From Dichotomocladium elegans (taxonomy: Eukaryota > Mucoromycota > Mucoromycetes > Mucorales > Lichtheimiaceae), in contig JAIXMN010000003.1 in assembly GCA_025716815.1 (NCBI GenBank), positions 1,860,001 to 1,924,000 of the forward strand: a DNA stretch of 64,000 bases. The letters are read 5' to 3'. Both the position numbers and the translations under genes were made by a program. The notes under the pieces are model-generated. The model searched no databases and was not told where the DNA came from. It worked only from the letters and a program-made list of their open reading frames with translations. Below, one piece after another: positions 12,117 through 23,671 of the stretch (its first letter is position 1; each line of letters starts with the position of its first letter).

Positions 12117-12724
12117 ATCGATATATATAATGTGTGTGTGTGTGTATAGAAATACAGAGATGAAGGAGGATTTTTCAGATAAAAATACAGTTAATATTTA
12201 CAAAGAGGTAAAGAAAGAGCGTAAGTGGGTATTGGGTGAGATAAAGGAGAGGGAGGACTGATCGTGGAAGGCGGACTAAAATAGGTTAAACTGTTCGTTC
12301 TGAATTTCTAGCCTTGAGTAAGTGGGGTGCTTAGTGCCTGAATGAGTTCCTCTGTTGGCTCTTTTATAATGGAGCATCAGAACCTGTCTGATGGCTCAGA
12401 CAACGGAGATAACCCGAGCGCTGATGTGCACAAACTTTCATTCAACCCCCAAAGTTGGACGCCAAAAGGGACAAGCAAAAGAATGAAAACCACCCATTTA
12501 GAAAACAAACAGGTTGGCAAAAAAGAAAAAACACTTGAGATTATCCCACCCCATCCCATCCCATTTATTACCCATGTATACGATCCCGCAACGCGCTGTC
12601 CACGGTTGTACAATAACCCGCCATTTTGCCCTATCCTCGGTGGCCTGTGTTGCCTGCCATTGGGAGAATCTAAGCATTGACGTCCCTTACCGCCACGTTT
12701 TCAATCTCTTCCTCCATCCTCATG

Positions 12725-12755
<31 letters not shown>

Positions 12756-12948
12756 CGGTGATCATTACGGTTGTACCTCTGGACTAGGATTTTGATAATG
12801 CGCTATAGCATCCGCTTTGCTATACATTGCCAAACGAAAAAGGAGGTAATCACGCACAGAAACTTTAAGCAACACAAGAAGAAATTCTCGTGATAATGGA
12901 GACGCTTTGCTTTATTGTGGAGGTAAGAATCCCCGCCCTAGTCGGGTA
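12117..12948. other. Intergenic region with simple repeats
   Basis: This lies between the SEL1-gene start and the 3' end of the DUF4211 gene, so it holds the SEL1 promoter and the DUF4211 downstream region. It contains (GT)n at 12131-12145 and adjoining (CA)n/(TA)n tracts at about 12727-12754. Short open frames across 12342-12795 show no recognisable domain and I do not support them as genes. Confidence 0.5.
12131..12145. repeat. (GT)n microsatellite in the 5' flank of the SEL1 gene
   Basis: A run of GT dinucleotides follows an AT-rich stretch just upstream of the start codon at 12116. It is probably in the promoter or leader and is likely length-polymorphic. Confidence 0.7.
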
Positions 12949-14860
12949 CTATGTACTTTCATCCTCGGACGAAGAAGAGTCGTCTACAGTTGCCCGTGAT
13001 TTCATGTATGCCCATTCCGAGTCTTTGAAAAGCTGCCGGGCATGATAATAAAGCTATTGGCACAAGATAAATCGGCATGAACAAAGGATGGGAACAACGA
13101 ACACTTGTTTGGTACGTACACTCTTAATAAACCCCGAAGCGTCCATGGCGTTCAATGTCTCATTGACCAACGAAGTTAGGTCAGGGCCCTCTGTGGCGTT
13201 GCTGATTTTTTTTCCGATGCGCTCCACCTCGTCACGGATTCGCTTGTCCATGTGCGATCGAAAGTGCGCCAGTTGGTGGTACACCATAGCCCGCTTGTAG
13301 CATTCACTTCCGAGAGAGAATACTCTTTCGCTTGGTTTGGTATCCTCCTCATCGCATCTGAGAATTACCGCAGCTGTTGCTGATCGATTCTGTCGACATC
13401 CTTGGCATATCGATCCCATGCGCGGTAATGCATGCCATTGCGATAAAGTGTCCAGTGCCTCCTTTATAAACGAATGAGCACTTGATCATATCCTGATTCG
13501 TGCCTTAGTTTGTTACGAACCTTGAACTCTGGTCGCCAAGCATCACTTGCAATGACCGAGTCTTTGAATCCCTGTACACGGCGATCCACGACGCGCACCG
13601 AGGATTGGAAATAGGGTGCTACGTTGTTATTGAAATTCAATACTGTAAGCACATATTTGTTTGTGGAACCACCCGCAATAAGCTCTTCTTTACTGCAGCA
13701 CGTACTCCGTGACTCCAACCCGAAGCAGCTATGCACCAGGCATTCAGCATATATGTGGAAGTTGGTCTTGAACTTTTGTGTGCTGGCTGTGCTGAATACA
13801 TCTGGTGGACCATGTGTCAGCGATGATCCCATCCTCCATGTTTGTTGTTGTCTCCAGCTTTATACCTGGTAGTACGGGATCCTCGGCGTCCTGCTTCTCG
13901 TCTCCAAACTGGCAATTGGCCACTGTCATCCGCTCTCCGTCAATCACGTCGTCATCCACCACAAAATCGTCGTCTATACTCTTCTCACTATCTTCATATT
14001 CATCGCAATCCGAATCTTCTATGATATAGCCATGTTCATCCTCCTCATGTACACAGTATTCGTCCATTGGGCCCTCCTCGCCCTCAAACTTCGGAAGCTT
14101 CCGAGCTGTTCTCAAAATGGGAAGAATTGAGTTCTCGTTTCGATCATGCCCATGTGCTGCATCACATACTTCTTAAACGCTCCAGTGCTTTGCTGTAGCT
14201 CGATTGTTTGCGCGACCGTATCCGTTCCTCGTAGACGTCTATTTATTTCTCTTCAATACCTACTCTGACAAAACAAAATCCCCCCTCCCTTTTTTCGTAC
14301 CATTTTCTTCCAAAAAATCCAACTCTTTCCGTAAATCGTCAACATCGTTCTCCTCTTCCTCTGTAGCAATTGCTGGCCGTTGCTGCAATCGTCGCCGCTG
14401 CTGCCTTCGTACCTGTGGCTCAACATCACCTGCAAAGTTCAATTAACACATCTGCTGTCAATCGATCTGTAAAGAAAGAAGGCAACAAGTTGGGATAAAC
14501 ATTACTGTCGCTGCTGGCATACTGTCGTTCATTGAAGCGTTTGCGCTTTCGACGGTGAGTGATGACTTCTTCATCGTCGTCTTCCTCTTCTTCATCGTCG
14601 TCGCTCACACTGCTGATCGCTATAGCGGTCTCCCTAGTTAGACCCCATGTCAGTTCTAAAACAACTTGGGCCGGGGGCGAATCTCACGATGCTGCTTTTC
14701 TTGGAAGGGGAGTGCTTTACTTTTGAGAAGGCAAGAGATGGCTTTCACTGCTAGAAAGAGTTAACGGCTCATGCAGTGGATCGGAGGAACATGAAGATCC
14801 ATCTGAATCCTTTCGAAAGTAACGACTAATGACGGTTTGTTTGAAGAGTGATGGCGGCAT
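12949..14860 (-). CDS. DUF4211 domain protein, nuclear-type, acidic
   Basis: A multi-exon gene starting MPPSLFKQTVISRYFRKDS at 14860. The exons I can place are 14721-14860, 14506-14633 (acidic run, then basic HRRKRKRFNERQY) and 14301-14429 (QVRRQQRRRLQQR and DDLRKELDFLEEN), followed by smaller ones. An Asp/Glu-rich region (EDSDCDEYEDSEKSIDDD) precedes the C-terminal domain. That domain starts near STQKFKTNFHIYAECLVH and includes EALDTLSQWHALPRM and SICQGCRQNRSATAAVIL, which matches my memory of the fungal DUF4211 family with its Cys-x-x-Cys. The end is DDSSSSEDEST and a stop at 12949. Basic and acidic patches suggest a nuclear role (inference). The function of the domain is not established. 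Confidence 0.75.
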
Positions 14861-15042
14861 CGATTGTACTTGTGTGTGTGTGTGTGCCTGTTGTTGTATA
14901 TGAAGAGATAAAATAACAAGGTAAACGGAAAAAGAGGAAGGGGTAGAGGAGGAGAACAGGTGTGCGTTTTTTTTTTTTTATTATTTCACCAGGCAAGGCA
15001 AATCACCGCCTCAGACAACCGGTGAGCGTAAAAGCTTTATCA

Positions 15043-15781
15043 TCAAAAGGCATCCGACTCAAACAAGAGTTCCCGTTGGGCACGCACCTCTCCAGCAGGT
15101 ACAAGGTCCCACTGCTGGTGGAGCTCGTCATGGCTTAAGATAGGTTTGCGATGATAGAGGATTAGCCTGGCGCCGTCCTCGGATGATCCGCCACGAACAT
15201 CGAGAACTAGGGTTGGGCTTGCCAAGATGTATATGTATCCGTCCCGGCTGTTATAGCCCCAACGCTGATTCTGTGCGTCGGCAACCAGCTTCCGATCGTA
15301 TTGAATGATTACTGCGTTTTCATGAAGAGGTCCGCCTCGAACATCAAGCACTTTGTTTGATTTTTTGTTGATGAGGAAACCGTCCTAAGTAGGATGTTCA
15401 TTCCTGCTCTCGGGTGATCTTGAAGCCAATCTACCTGATAGTACCAGAGCTGATTATCTCGGTCATCATTATGTTTCGGTGTCCACAGTAGTACTTTTGC
15501 GTCGTTCTGATGCCGGATTGTCGGACGAGAAGTTGTTACTTCTCTAGTTCACACGCCATGCCCCCTATCCCCACACCCACGCACACAAGCTTGGATGCAT
15601 AATAATGTTAAGTACCGCCTACCTTGAGGGACGCCCCATCGACTATATAGACCCATTATAGGATCGTCAATGCTATTGATTTCATAACTCAAGCATTATT
15701 CCCTCCTTTCAACATACCATCGACCACCTTTCCTGACATTCGTGATCGAATATAAAAGTAGCCCTCAGGAAAATCTGCCAT
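15043..15781 (-). CDS. Ricin-B-type beta-trefoil lectin-like protein (no toxin domain)
   Basis: The protein is about 165 residues and starts MADFPEGYFYIRSRMSGKVV at 15781. It is a single beta-trefoil with repeated motifs: KVVDVDGASLK and AKVLLW in the first lobe, KVLDVRGGPL and NQRWGYN in the second, LVLDVRGGS and LHQQWDLVP in the third. The V-L-D-V plus Q-x-W pattern is the ricin-B-like fold. There is no secretion signal and no catalytic chain, so it is most likely an intracellular carbohydrate-binding or structural protein (inference). After the first exon I read a tiny 20-nt exon near 15627-15646, then exons starting at 15506 and about 15383. The start lies only 117 bp from the divergent LTO1 start. 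Confidence 0.85.
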
Positions 15782-15898
15782 TAGTAATAATAACCCGAGA
15801 CAAGGGGGAACCGTGAAGAAAAGCTGACTTTCTCGGCGGGACCAAAAGCTCCGGCGCCTTTTTTCTTTTTCCCCCCTCTACTTCTTTTTATAGCGCCA
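15782..15898. promoter_or_regulatory. Short bidirectional promoter (lectin-like gene / LTO1)
   Basis: Only 117 bp separate the two opposing start codons. The interval contains a pyrimidine-rich stretch (about 15858-15893) and must drive both genes or contain their overlapping leaders. Confidence 0.5.
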
Positions 15899-16514
15899 AT
15901 GACTACAGCCGCTGCTGGCAATCCATCGTTGGAGAGAAAGAAAGATGGTGACCTTGAATCGCTTGTTTATCTGGAAGAAATGTAAACGAAAAGACTTGTT
16001 TTATGTTCCCCCCTCAGATCCGTTCAGAACCCCAATAGCTAATGACGGGAGAGGATTGCTGCGGAACTCATTAGGTTCCAGCAGTACGGGTACGACGACG
16101 GATTCCGAGACGGCCAAGAATCGGGTGAATTAGAAGGACGAATCTTTGGTTGTGAAAAATCATTTGAGCTTGGCTTAGAAATTGGATTTTACGAAGGGTG
16201 TGCAAAGACATGGAGGGCCCTTGCCAAAGCTCACCCAGATCGAGTACCAAACAAGTATGTCTAGAGTTGTTATGCAGGTGGAAGAGAGAGTGCATGATGA
16301 AGAAGCGTCGAATTCATGCGGAACTGTCGACAGAGCTTCAAAACACCTGGAGGCACTTGAGCGGATGATAGACGAGTTTCCAAAGGACAATTGTCCCAAC
16401 ACGGACATGTACGGTGCTCGTGACAAAATGAAGGCCAAGATGAAGTTGATCTCGACATTGCTGGGTATTCAGCAGAAGTTTAATATGCAAATGCCATCAA
16501 CGATGATTTACTGA
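15899..16514 (+). CDS. LTO1: LTO1/ORAOV1 homologue (Yae1-Lto1 complex, Fe-S delivery to ABCE1/Rli1)
   Basis: Lto1 with Yae1 forms an adaptor that brings the ABC protein Rli1/ABCE1 to the cytosolic iron-sulfur assembly machinery, linking Fe-S clusters to ribosome function (family knowledge). The diagnostic deca-Gly-x3 Yae1/Lto1 motif is clear in exon 2: YDDGFRDGQESGELEGRIFG followed by GLEIGFYEGCAKTW. Exon 1 is 15899-15982 (MTTAAAGNPSLERKKDGDL). The C-terminal helices include ALERMIDEFPKDNC. Between the motif (frame ending near HPDR) and the C-terminal part the frame must change at about 16240-16273; only a very short intron (about 34 nt, GTACCA...TGCAG) would join them, so this junction is doubtful. 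Confidence 0.8.
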
Positions 16515-16522
16515 GTTCTAGT

Positions 16523-16543
16523 GATATATATATATATATATAT
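16523..16543. repeat. (TA)n microsatellite
   Basis: A pure AT-dinucleotide run just after the LTO1 stop codon, probably in its 3' untranslated region. Confidence 0.75.
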
Positions 16544-16648
16544 TATCCAAGCAGGAACAATATCTAAAGAAGACATCTTTGGATTATAATAAATGCTTTA
16601 CAGACGTACTAATAAGAAGGTTCATAGAATACAACCGGCGTGTTATGG

Positions 16649-17312
16649 TTATTGCAGATTGAAGTTAAGATGAATGCAGGTAACCGTCTTGCCGTCCTGA
16701 TCACTAATCAGTATACGGCCATCCAAAGGAAGTTTTGGGATCTCCTTGGGGATGAATGCTGAAAAGATGGTTGTGTTCCTCATCATGAGTTCTCCTGCCC
16801 CACCATATTCGTGCGAAGCGGTGGCCCCTCGCTTACCTGTTGCTTCCAATACAAGGTCACCTGCAGAGAGCGGACAACTTCGATGGCCCATGATATCTGA
16901 CTGAAGCACACTGCATAGTTCCAGATCCTTTTTGATTTTGATCATCGAGAGTAGCTTAAGGTCAATGGATACTTGGCCACCCGTGACATCAGATACTGCA
17001 TATATATCGAAGTTTAAGAGTGGACAGAAAAAATAGGAGTTAGTTCTATGTGTGCTTCCTCTCATGCCAGTGGAGTATGTATTTACAAAGATGGCCATCA
17101 ATCTTGACGTGAATATCTTCGCCGGCACGAGGTACTGCAGGAGAAATGAAAACACCATCTTCGTATGCATGGAGGCTGTGGGAACTAGGATCTTGGCATA
17201 ATGACCAAATGTCGCCATGCTGGTCAGGCGACATAAACGGCTGTTGAATTGGCTGACTCAAGACCACCATGAGAAAGGCTGCCACGCAGGCAATATATAA
17301 GGCAATACGCAT
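16649..17312 (-). CDS. Secreted ML-domain (NPC2-like) lipid-binding protein
   Basis: Two exons, 17087-17312 and 16649-16995, give 190 residues. The N terminus is a clear signal peptide (MRIALYIACVAAFLMVVLSQ). The mature part has the spacing of an MD-2-related lipid-recognition domain as in NPC2 and fungal phosphatidylglycerol/phosphatidylinositol transfer proteins: a Cys soon after the signal region, P-R-A-G-E-D-I-H-V-K-I-D-G strand, LELCSVLQSD, SCPLSAGD, then IPKEIPKLPLDGRI and VTCIHLNFNL at the end. The L-C and C-P-L Cys pairs fit ML disulfides. It probably binds sterol or phospholipid in the vacuole or outside the cell (inference from family). It is tandem with the BOS1 gene upstream. Confidence 0.72.
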
Positions 17313-17501
17313 TCTTTGATTATAAATTGTTAATGTCTACTTGTTTATGGTGGGAAAAAAAGGAGGGGGAAAGGAAGAAGATAGGGAATGTGTTGTGCTG
17401 CAATAGCTGTGAGTAAGGTGGTCAAGAAAATCCGCTTAATCAAATATGGAAACCACTTTTCAGCCACTGACGATTCACCATTCCTAATAGTTTGCGTGTG
17501 A

Positions 17502-18590
17502 TCAGCCCAAGTAGTGTGCAATAGCCCACATGAGACCTATTGTGATGACGAGGCCGGCGATGAAGATCCATTTGTCCTGAGCAGTGCGTCGCTCGATATA
17601 GCGGATGACGTTGGATGATAGCCCGAGAGAGTTTGCGGCATCCAAGAGTTTCCGCTGGGTTTTCTATTTTATGCATGCTGCAAAGTGAGCAATTCATCGC
17701 TTGTTCTCTAATGGGGAGGAGCTATACATGGAACATATAATACCTTGAGAACCGAGTTTTGATCAACCATGTCGCCCAATACATGCTGTGCTTGAGTAAT
17801 ATAGCTATCTAATAAACTGTCCGTGTGGTCTATGAAGGCCGACTCACGCATGGCAAACTCGGGTCGTGACATGTAAGGGTATTCATTCTATGTCCTTTTT
17901 AGTTCTCGGTCTCATAGGGAAAAGCCAGCTACTTACCGCTGTTGTAGTTAAATTGCTACTGCCGCTTCTCCGTAATAGGTTCTCTCTGTTCTGATCGTAC
18001 CGCCGACTTTCCTGCTGCTTTTTGATCATTTCAAACCGCGATCGCATGTCTTGCAAATCGTGTCGAAACTTCGTAACTCGACTAGGCAATATACACATCA
18101 TAAGTCAGAAACTGAAGGGCAGATTCGGGTTTCCTTTTGTCAATTCCAAGCATGGCTCACGTGAATGCGGTCTCTTTCTTGGCGGGTACCATCTCTCGTT
18201 TTGCCAAATTATCATAGTCATCGATTGATCGCTGTAGAGTGCTGAATGCTGCGGTAATCTGGCCTACACGCATTCGCTCTTGATTGAGTATTCGATAGGT
18301 CTCTTGTACAATGCAAATAGATACACAACCACACACAACGAGGTTTGGCAGATGTACCCTTTTATTTCGGCTTTTTTCTTACGATATACCTTGTAAACCT
18401 GCTGAAGCATCTTCTCCAGATTCAAACTCTAACAGGGTACCAAGGAATGTTAGCCCATTTTTAGCGTTTGTTCATTTCATCACAACCTAAATTGCTGGTG
18501 TCTATTATGGTGGACTTGCTGCGACGTACTATCTAAATCCCGTTGTAAGGCATGCGTTTGTTTCAACGCATGGTTATAGAGCGAGTTCAT
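17502..18590 (-). CDS. BOS1: BOS1/membrin Qb-SNARE (GOSR2 homologue)
   Basis: Golgi/ER v-SNARE used in ER-to-Golgi transport, with Sed5, Bet1 and Sec22 as partners in yeast (family knowledge). The protein starts MNSLYNHALKQTHALQRDL at 18590. Coiled-coil exons follow: RMRVGQITAAFSTLQRSID, RVTKFRHDLQDMRSRFEMI, then SAFIDHTDSLLDSYITQAQ and the SNARE tail QRKLLDAANSLGLSSNVIR with the RYIERR end. A single C-terminal membrane anchor (KWIFIAGLVITIGLMWAIA) is followed by HYLG and stop at 17502. This order, and the very short lumenal end, match membrin. Several short introns interrupt the gene (for example near 17700-17740, 17885-17935 and 18110-18165). Confidence 0.88.
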
Positions 18591-18827
18591 CGTTTGTAAA
18601 GAGGGGCAAATCCGTCGAACGTGCGGAGCAGCAAAATACAAAAAGTAAGTAAAAATAGGACAACGAACTTAGTTCCTCGTCCGCACATGTCTCTTTTCTA
18701 TCTTTCTCCGTGATTATTTCAACATGCAGAAAGTTTCTCTTACATTAACAAAGCCAGCTCATATATGATTACGTCCTAAAATGCACAAACAAGGAATCAT
18801 TGAATAAAGATATGCGTGCAAAAGATG

Positions 18828-19400
18828 TCAAACTGGAGGAAGCAAGATTCTGCTGATACGATAACGGATACCAAGGTATGATAGATAGTCGGCCCTGGGA
18901 AAGACTCGGATTTTTTGGACTGCTGGAAAATGACTGTCTTGAATATCGGTGAATATGCCTCCCAGCTCGAGGGTTCGTTCCAGCTTGTGGTGGTTTTGTC
19001 TGTCCAAAGGGATCCATCGCGAGTTTTTGAAATACAACCACTGTGCTTGAAACTGGGTACTGCTATTGCTATTACTATTATTCTTCTTGCTGCTGTTGAT
19101 GCTATGAGACCCTCCTGCCGCCATCCAGAGTGTCATGCTTGGCAGAAGCGGTGATGGTGACGTTGGCGTCACCGTCCAAGGATTAGATGAACTCCATGAA
19201 ACACTAATAGATCGTCGCCGTTTTACGCCAATGTTACTTTCCAAAGAAGGAGGGAGTTTCCAGGCACGTATCGACGGCAGTGAGATGGGATCATCAGACA
19301 TGGCGGTAGAGCGAGTAAGAGGTAGGCCGCGTGACATAATAGGTGGGATCGGCTGCAAGGTTTTGGTTTGTCCTTGGGACCCCATGATGTATGTGGACAA
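18828..19400 (-). CDS. Uncharacterised protein, possible WWE-like C-terminal domain
   Basis: An intronless frame of about 185-190 residues. The start could be ATG at 19400 or the internal MGSQGQTKT at 19385, which has a myristoylation-like MG start but lacks Ser6. The first 110 residues are Ser/Pro-rich and probably disordered, including an Asn/Ser run. The last 75 residues look folded: QAQWLYFKNSRWIPLDRQNH, KLERTLELGG, then RVFPRADYLSYLGIRYRISR. The W...F...W-x-P-L...LE pattern recalls WWE domains (protein-protein interaction modules in ubiquitin and phospholipase proteins), but this is a weak match by eye. Confidence 0.55.
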   Translation of the reverse strand: MSTYIMGSQGQTKTLQPIPPIMSRGLPLTRSTAMSDDPISLPSIRAWKLPPSLESNIGVKRRRSISVSWSSSNPWTVTPTSPSPLLPSMTLWMAAGGSHSINSSKKNNSNSNSSTQFQAQWLYFKNSRWIPLDRQNHHKLERTLELGGIFTDIQDSHFPAVQKIRVFPRADYLSYLGIRYRISRILLPPV

Positions 19401-22400
19401 GAAATAACGAATATATGAAAGCGCAAAAAGTTAATGAATAGGAAGGGCGGGGTATTTAAAAGAGAAGAAGCTGGACTGAAAAGGAGTCTGTATAGTCATG
19501 AGATCATTTGGCGGTTTCAGGTCATTCCGCGTGGAGATCGTTCCACTGGTTTGTAGTCTACACGCCACACCGCGTACTTACATTATCCCCCCCCTCGCAT
19601 CTCATTTGGGTCCCATGAGATATCACGGATGACCCGTGGTGTAAACTTTCCTTATTTCCCAAGAGTTATGTTAAGTTGTAAATACGGAAACACGTTTCCA
19701 TATTTTCAAGTTGGTGGACATACACGTCGTATTTATCTGTTGGTACGTTCATGCTTTGTCCATATTCTCGAAAATCAGTATGTGTCTCATAATAATATAC
19801 CGTATGGTTCTGTGCGGACCACGCGAGCACGTAGAGAGAATCATGATGGTGGAGATGACCTCACTCCAGGCCCCTCAACTGATTCCTGCCTTACGCGCAG
19901 GCGTAAGACAATCAGTCTCTACCAGCGAACCGAAATGAAGGAAGCGATACCATGTGACATGTTTAATCCCTTTCTTGAATAAGTGTTTCTCGATCAAGCG
20001 ATCAGCTCTTCTGATATATCGGTATTTGTTTGCGGGAGACATACGTTTGCAGCATGGATATCGATCTTCTTAAAATGTGAATAGGCCCAGACATAATTTG
20101 TTTGTGGATAATAAAGAAATGGAAGCATCTATCTTCCTTACCCAGAGCGTGCAATATATGAGAATGGAAAATGGATACAATTGAGCAGAATAAAACCCGA
20201 TTACTACTCACGATTGTCCATGTGGCAAGCTGCATACAGTATATTACTTGACCGCACTCAAACCGATGTTAAGGAATTATCATTATTCATCACACAACAC
20301 CCCGGGGAAAAAAGCTTTTTTACGACATGATCGAATAGCAGTAGCATTTCAAAATGTGCATGAATGCTGTTGTGTCAATGATACCAAACTTACCGGGAAT
20401 CTTGCGCAAATGGAAGCTCTCCGAGAAAGCATGTAGGATCAAATGGGAGAACAAGATAGTGCATTTTTGGTACTTTACTTGTTGAATGTTCCGGTTGAAT
20501 ACAGCGAGAGGTAATTTGTGGAGATAATAAATCTCATCAGGTCTATAGAGGAAAAAGACATTTTCTCAACGTTATTGCTGGTGTATATCGCGTACCATGC
20601 CATAGAGGGCCGAATATGTGGCGAAGAGAAATGAATCAAACGTTAAGCGAACCACTAATCGCTTAGTTCCTCGCGGTTCCTACTCCTACACAGGTGCGGA
20701 AGATCAGGAATATACTGGCTCACCAGATGTGCGCCCTTTTGAGCAGTACCTAGAAATGATGCTGAACAGCGTTTGTCTTTCATGTGAAACGGAGGAAATG
20801 CGCCATTGAGATAGAACGGTGCAATGACACCCAACTAGCGACATTTTGATTGCTCAATCGTCACTGACCCATGTAGTTAGGAGCATTTGACATACAGTTG
20901 ATGAGGATGTCGTTCTATCGGCGAGGAAAAGAGGGCGGTAACCTTAGAAGACATCCTCAGAGTTGCACAAGTAGTGGTTGAAGAATAAATATAATGGATT
21001 ATATGAGAAGGTCAAATCATATTTCTTTCCAATGAACTCAATCGTCTCCCAAACTTCGTTCGAATGTGCTCGACGACGTCATGATACAATTGCATATTGC
21101 AAGTCCCAATAACTTATCCCTATGAACCGGCTATGACCGTCGAGCTATCGCCCCTCTGAGATCGAGATAAGGTGATATGCCACTGACCTGAATATTATCC
21201 CATCTCACCACCATCCCCTCTGATGTTACTATTATGACATTGTGCATAAGCACACATGCCTTCGTGTTGTCGCTGATATCGCCCTTCTTACACAGTTTTA
21301 CCGGCTGTTCGATGATGTCGAGGTAAGATTGCGGTATTTCAAATGCTCTCTCGACATCTTTCGTGAACTAGTCCTGAACCATGGAAAATATCAACATTAA
21401 AAAAGTATTAGTGTTTGCATCGTCATATATCAAATTCTATCCATACCATATGTTTTCTCATAGTTGATGGACTTCACTATGATTAGGATATATACCATCC
21501 GCAAGGGTAGTGACAGATGTTGTATGTGTGACAGTTGATAGTGAAGGATAAGGATAGGGTACTACCTTTCAGAACCTTGTTAGCCATCCGAGAATGATCC
21601 AGCACATTAATGACATCAGAAAACCAAAAGAAATGTGCTATGTTCGCAGAGCGTGGGATGACGCGACATCCAACGACCAATGCAACGTCGTTGGACTTTT
21701 GCTTCACAGCTATATTCCTCGGCAAGAATAAGCTCAAGGAAATGCACGTGTTACCAGCCACTCGTGCTTTTCAAAGAGCATTCAGCAGAGAACCCTCCAG
21801 AGTATTTTTCTATTTGGAGGTCTGTAGAGCATGCCAGGATTCTTTGACCAACTGGGTCGGTAATATTCAAAATCAGCTTTTTGCAGGCCTATCAAACCAG
21901 CAATGTTGCATAGATTTAAGTGCGACCTCAGTTTCACCCGGGTCATGTGCTCATGATTTAACTTATCATGACCTATATTTTCAACGTCGAAAAAAGCCCC
22001 CATCGCGCAAGGAACTCGTTTCCAGAGAGAGAGAGAGAGATGCAGCCGCATTTCAGTTGTCGGATCCGATGGGACGTTAGCGGATCCCAAAAAGAAACCG
22101 CTTTCCCGATCTATCCTACATAGACACAGATTGGCTGGTCAACCGGCCTACGGCTCCTCCTCCTTTTCCGTTAGATTGCTGCAACCTCCAAACCACGCTG
22201 TGCATCCACCTGGGCTAGCGGGTGGAGGCTGCCTGGGAAAGGGGGACATGAGTGATGGTACACCTATGTTACTTTGATAGTAAAGCATGCATAGCCAGAA
22301 AGATTAGCAATAACTAGAACCAGGACGCAAACTGCTCAACCGACTTATCACTCATTTGGAAGAAGCAAGTCGACGGAAATTACATGCTATTGATGAGCAT

Positions 22401-23671
22401 GATTCTCCTGTGCCTTTGGAATATGTCATGAATTAGGGGATATATCACTGGAGATAACAAGTGATCACTGAAAGATTCGCGGTGTATGTACTCGTTTAAA
22501 TCTGTTTGTTCTCCCTCCCGCAGCATGTTCTGCGTAGTCCACATTGCAACGTTATGATAAACATTGAGATTGTCGCCGCACATAACTCCAAACGAAAGAA
22601 TAGAGACATTCTGATAAAATAAGTAAGTTCTCCCTACATTTACGTACACCGCATACACTGACCAATATAAGATCAGGTTTGCCCACTGATGTTTGAGAAC
22701 ATTTGAATGCCAAAACAGCTAGGAATACATATCCGTTCCGCACGACGATGAGCGTTGCTGTACGAAAAAAATTGTGAAACCAGCTTTAGGAACAAATAAC
22801 CAGGTATCGTCTACGTATTCTTAACAAAGAGCCAAAGTGTTTTACATTATGAAGAATTTATGAGAGTCCACACATTGTCCTTGAGTGACTTATGGAGCAA
22901 ATGCTCAAGAGCTTCGAGGGACTTGCAAGTATTCAAGGCGTGGAGCTATTGATTATAAAAATAAATCCAGTATATAGAGTGGACTAGTGATGTAAAATCC
23001 AAGAGCGCCTTGACTGTGTGAGCAGATGGGATAGGACTGATATCGACTTTGGGCGAAACTGCGCCTTTCTTGATGAGTCTGGATTCCCTATTAAGATGAA
23101 GCACAGCATGTCATGGCCGGGAAAGCGACCCTCCTCAGTGGCTACGGTGCTAAAGACATGACCAAATACAGCAACAGTTTTGGAAGCAATCTCGGCATCG
23201 GTTATCGTTGAACCTCGCGGCCACCAACCAAAAGAAAGAAAGGGAGCAGTGCAATACGAAGTTGCACTTGTTCACTTGGCTGAAGAGATACTAGGGGTCG
23301 AGCGGAGACGGTATGGAGAAGGGTCCGCTTTCCAGTTGTCTAGTGGAAGGGATGACCAGGTGTTGCTAATAAGGGTACTCAAAGAGAGTTCCTGGTTACA
23401 ACAACGGTGATGACCAACCTTGCTCCCCGCAAACAGCATCCAATACCTCGTTCATATCTATTCGTTGTAAAGCGTGCTGCCTTTCCTGAAGAAGCTTTAA
23501 CAGATAGACAGAACGGCCCTTGTTTTTCCTTGGGAATGAAAACGGGGAAATCCTAATTACGGAGGAAGCACACACGGAGAGAAAAAATCAAGCCACCCAA
23601 AATCTTTTTAGCGGGCCAACTACCGCAGTGCTGGATGAACCTTCTTTTCTAAACCAAGCACTCGTCACGCC
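19401..23671. other. Long gene-poor region
   Basis: I looked for protein domains on both strands and found nothing I can name. Open frames are short, overlap, and lack coherent codon patterns; the longest (21610-22080, +) is Ser/Arg-rich without a domain. A region on the minus strand at about 22990-23210 has locally protein-like frames broken by stops and may be a decayed gene or transposon. A GC-rich stretch at 22120-22260 stands out from the AT-rich surroundings. The 23600-23671 end carries the promoter of the ribosomal protein gene. Confidence 0.5.

Noticed and set aside
15043..15781. Ribosome-inactivating toxin
   Set aside because: Only the beta-trefoil (B-type) lectin fold is present; there is no catalytic chain and no signal peptide.
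21610..22080. Plus-strand frame of 156 codons
   Set aside because: No domain, low-complexity end from a GA repeat, and the opposite strand is equally open; likely chance.
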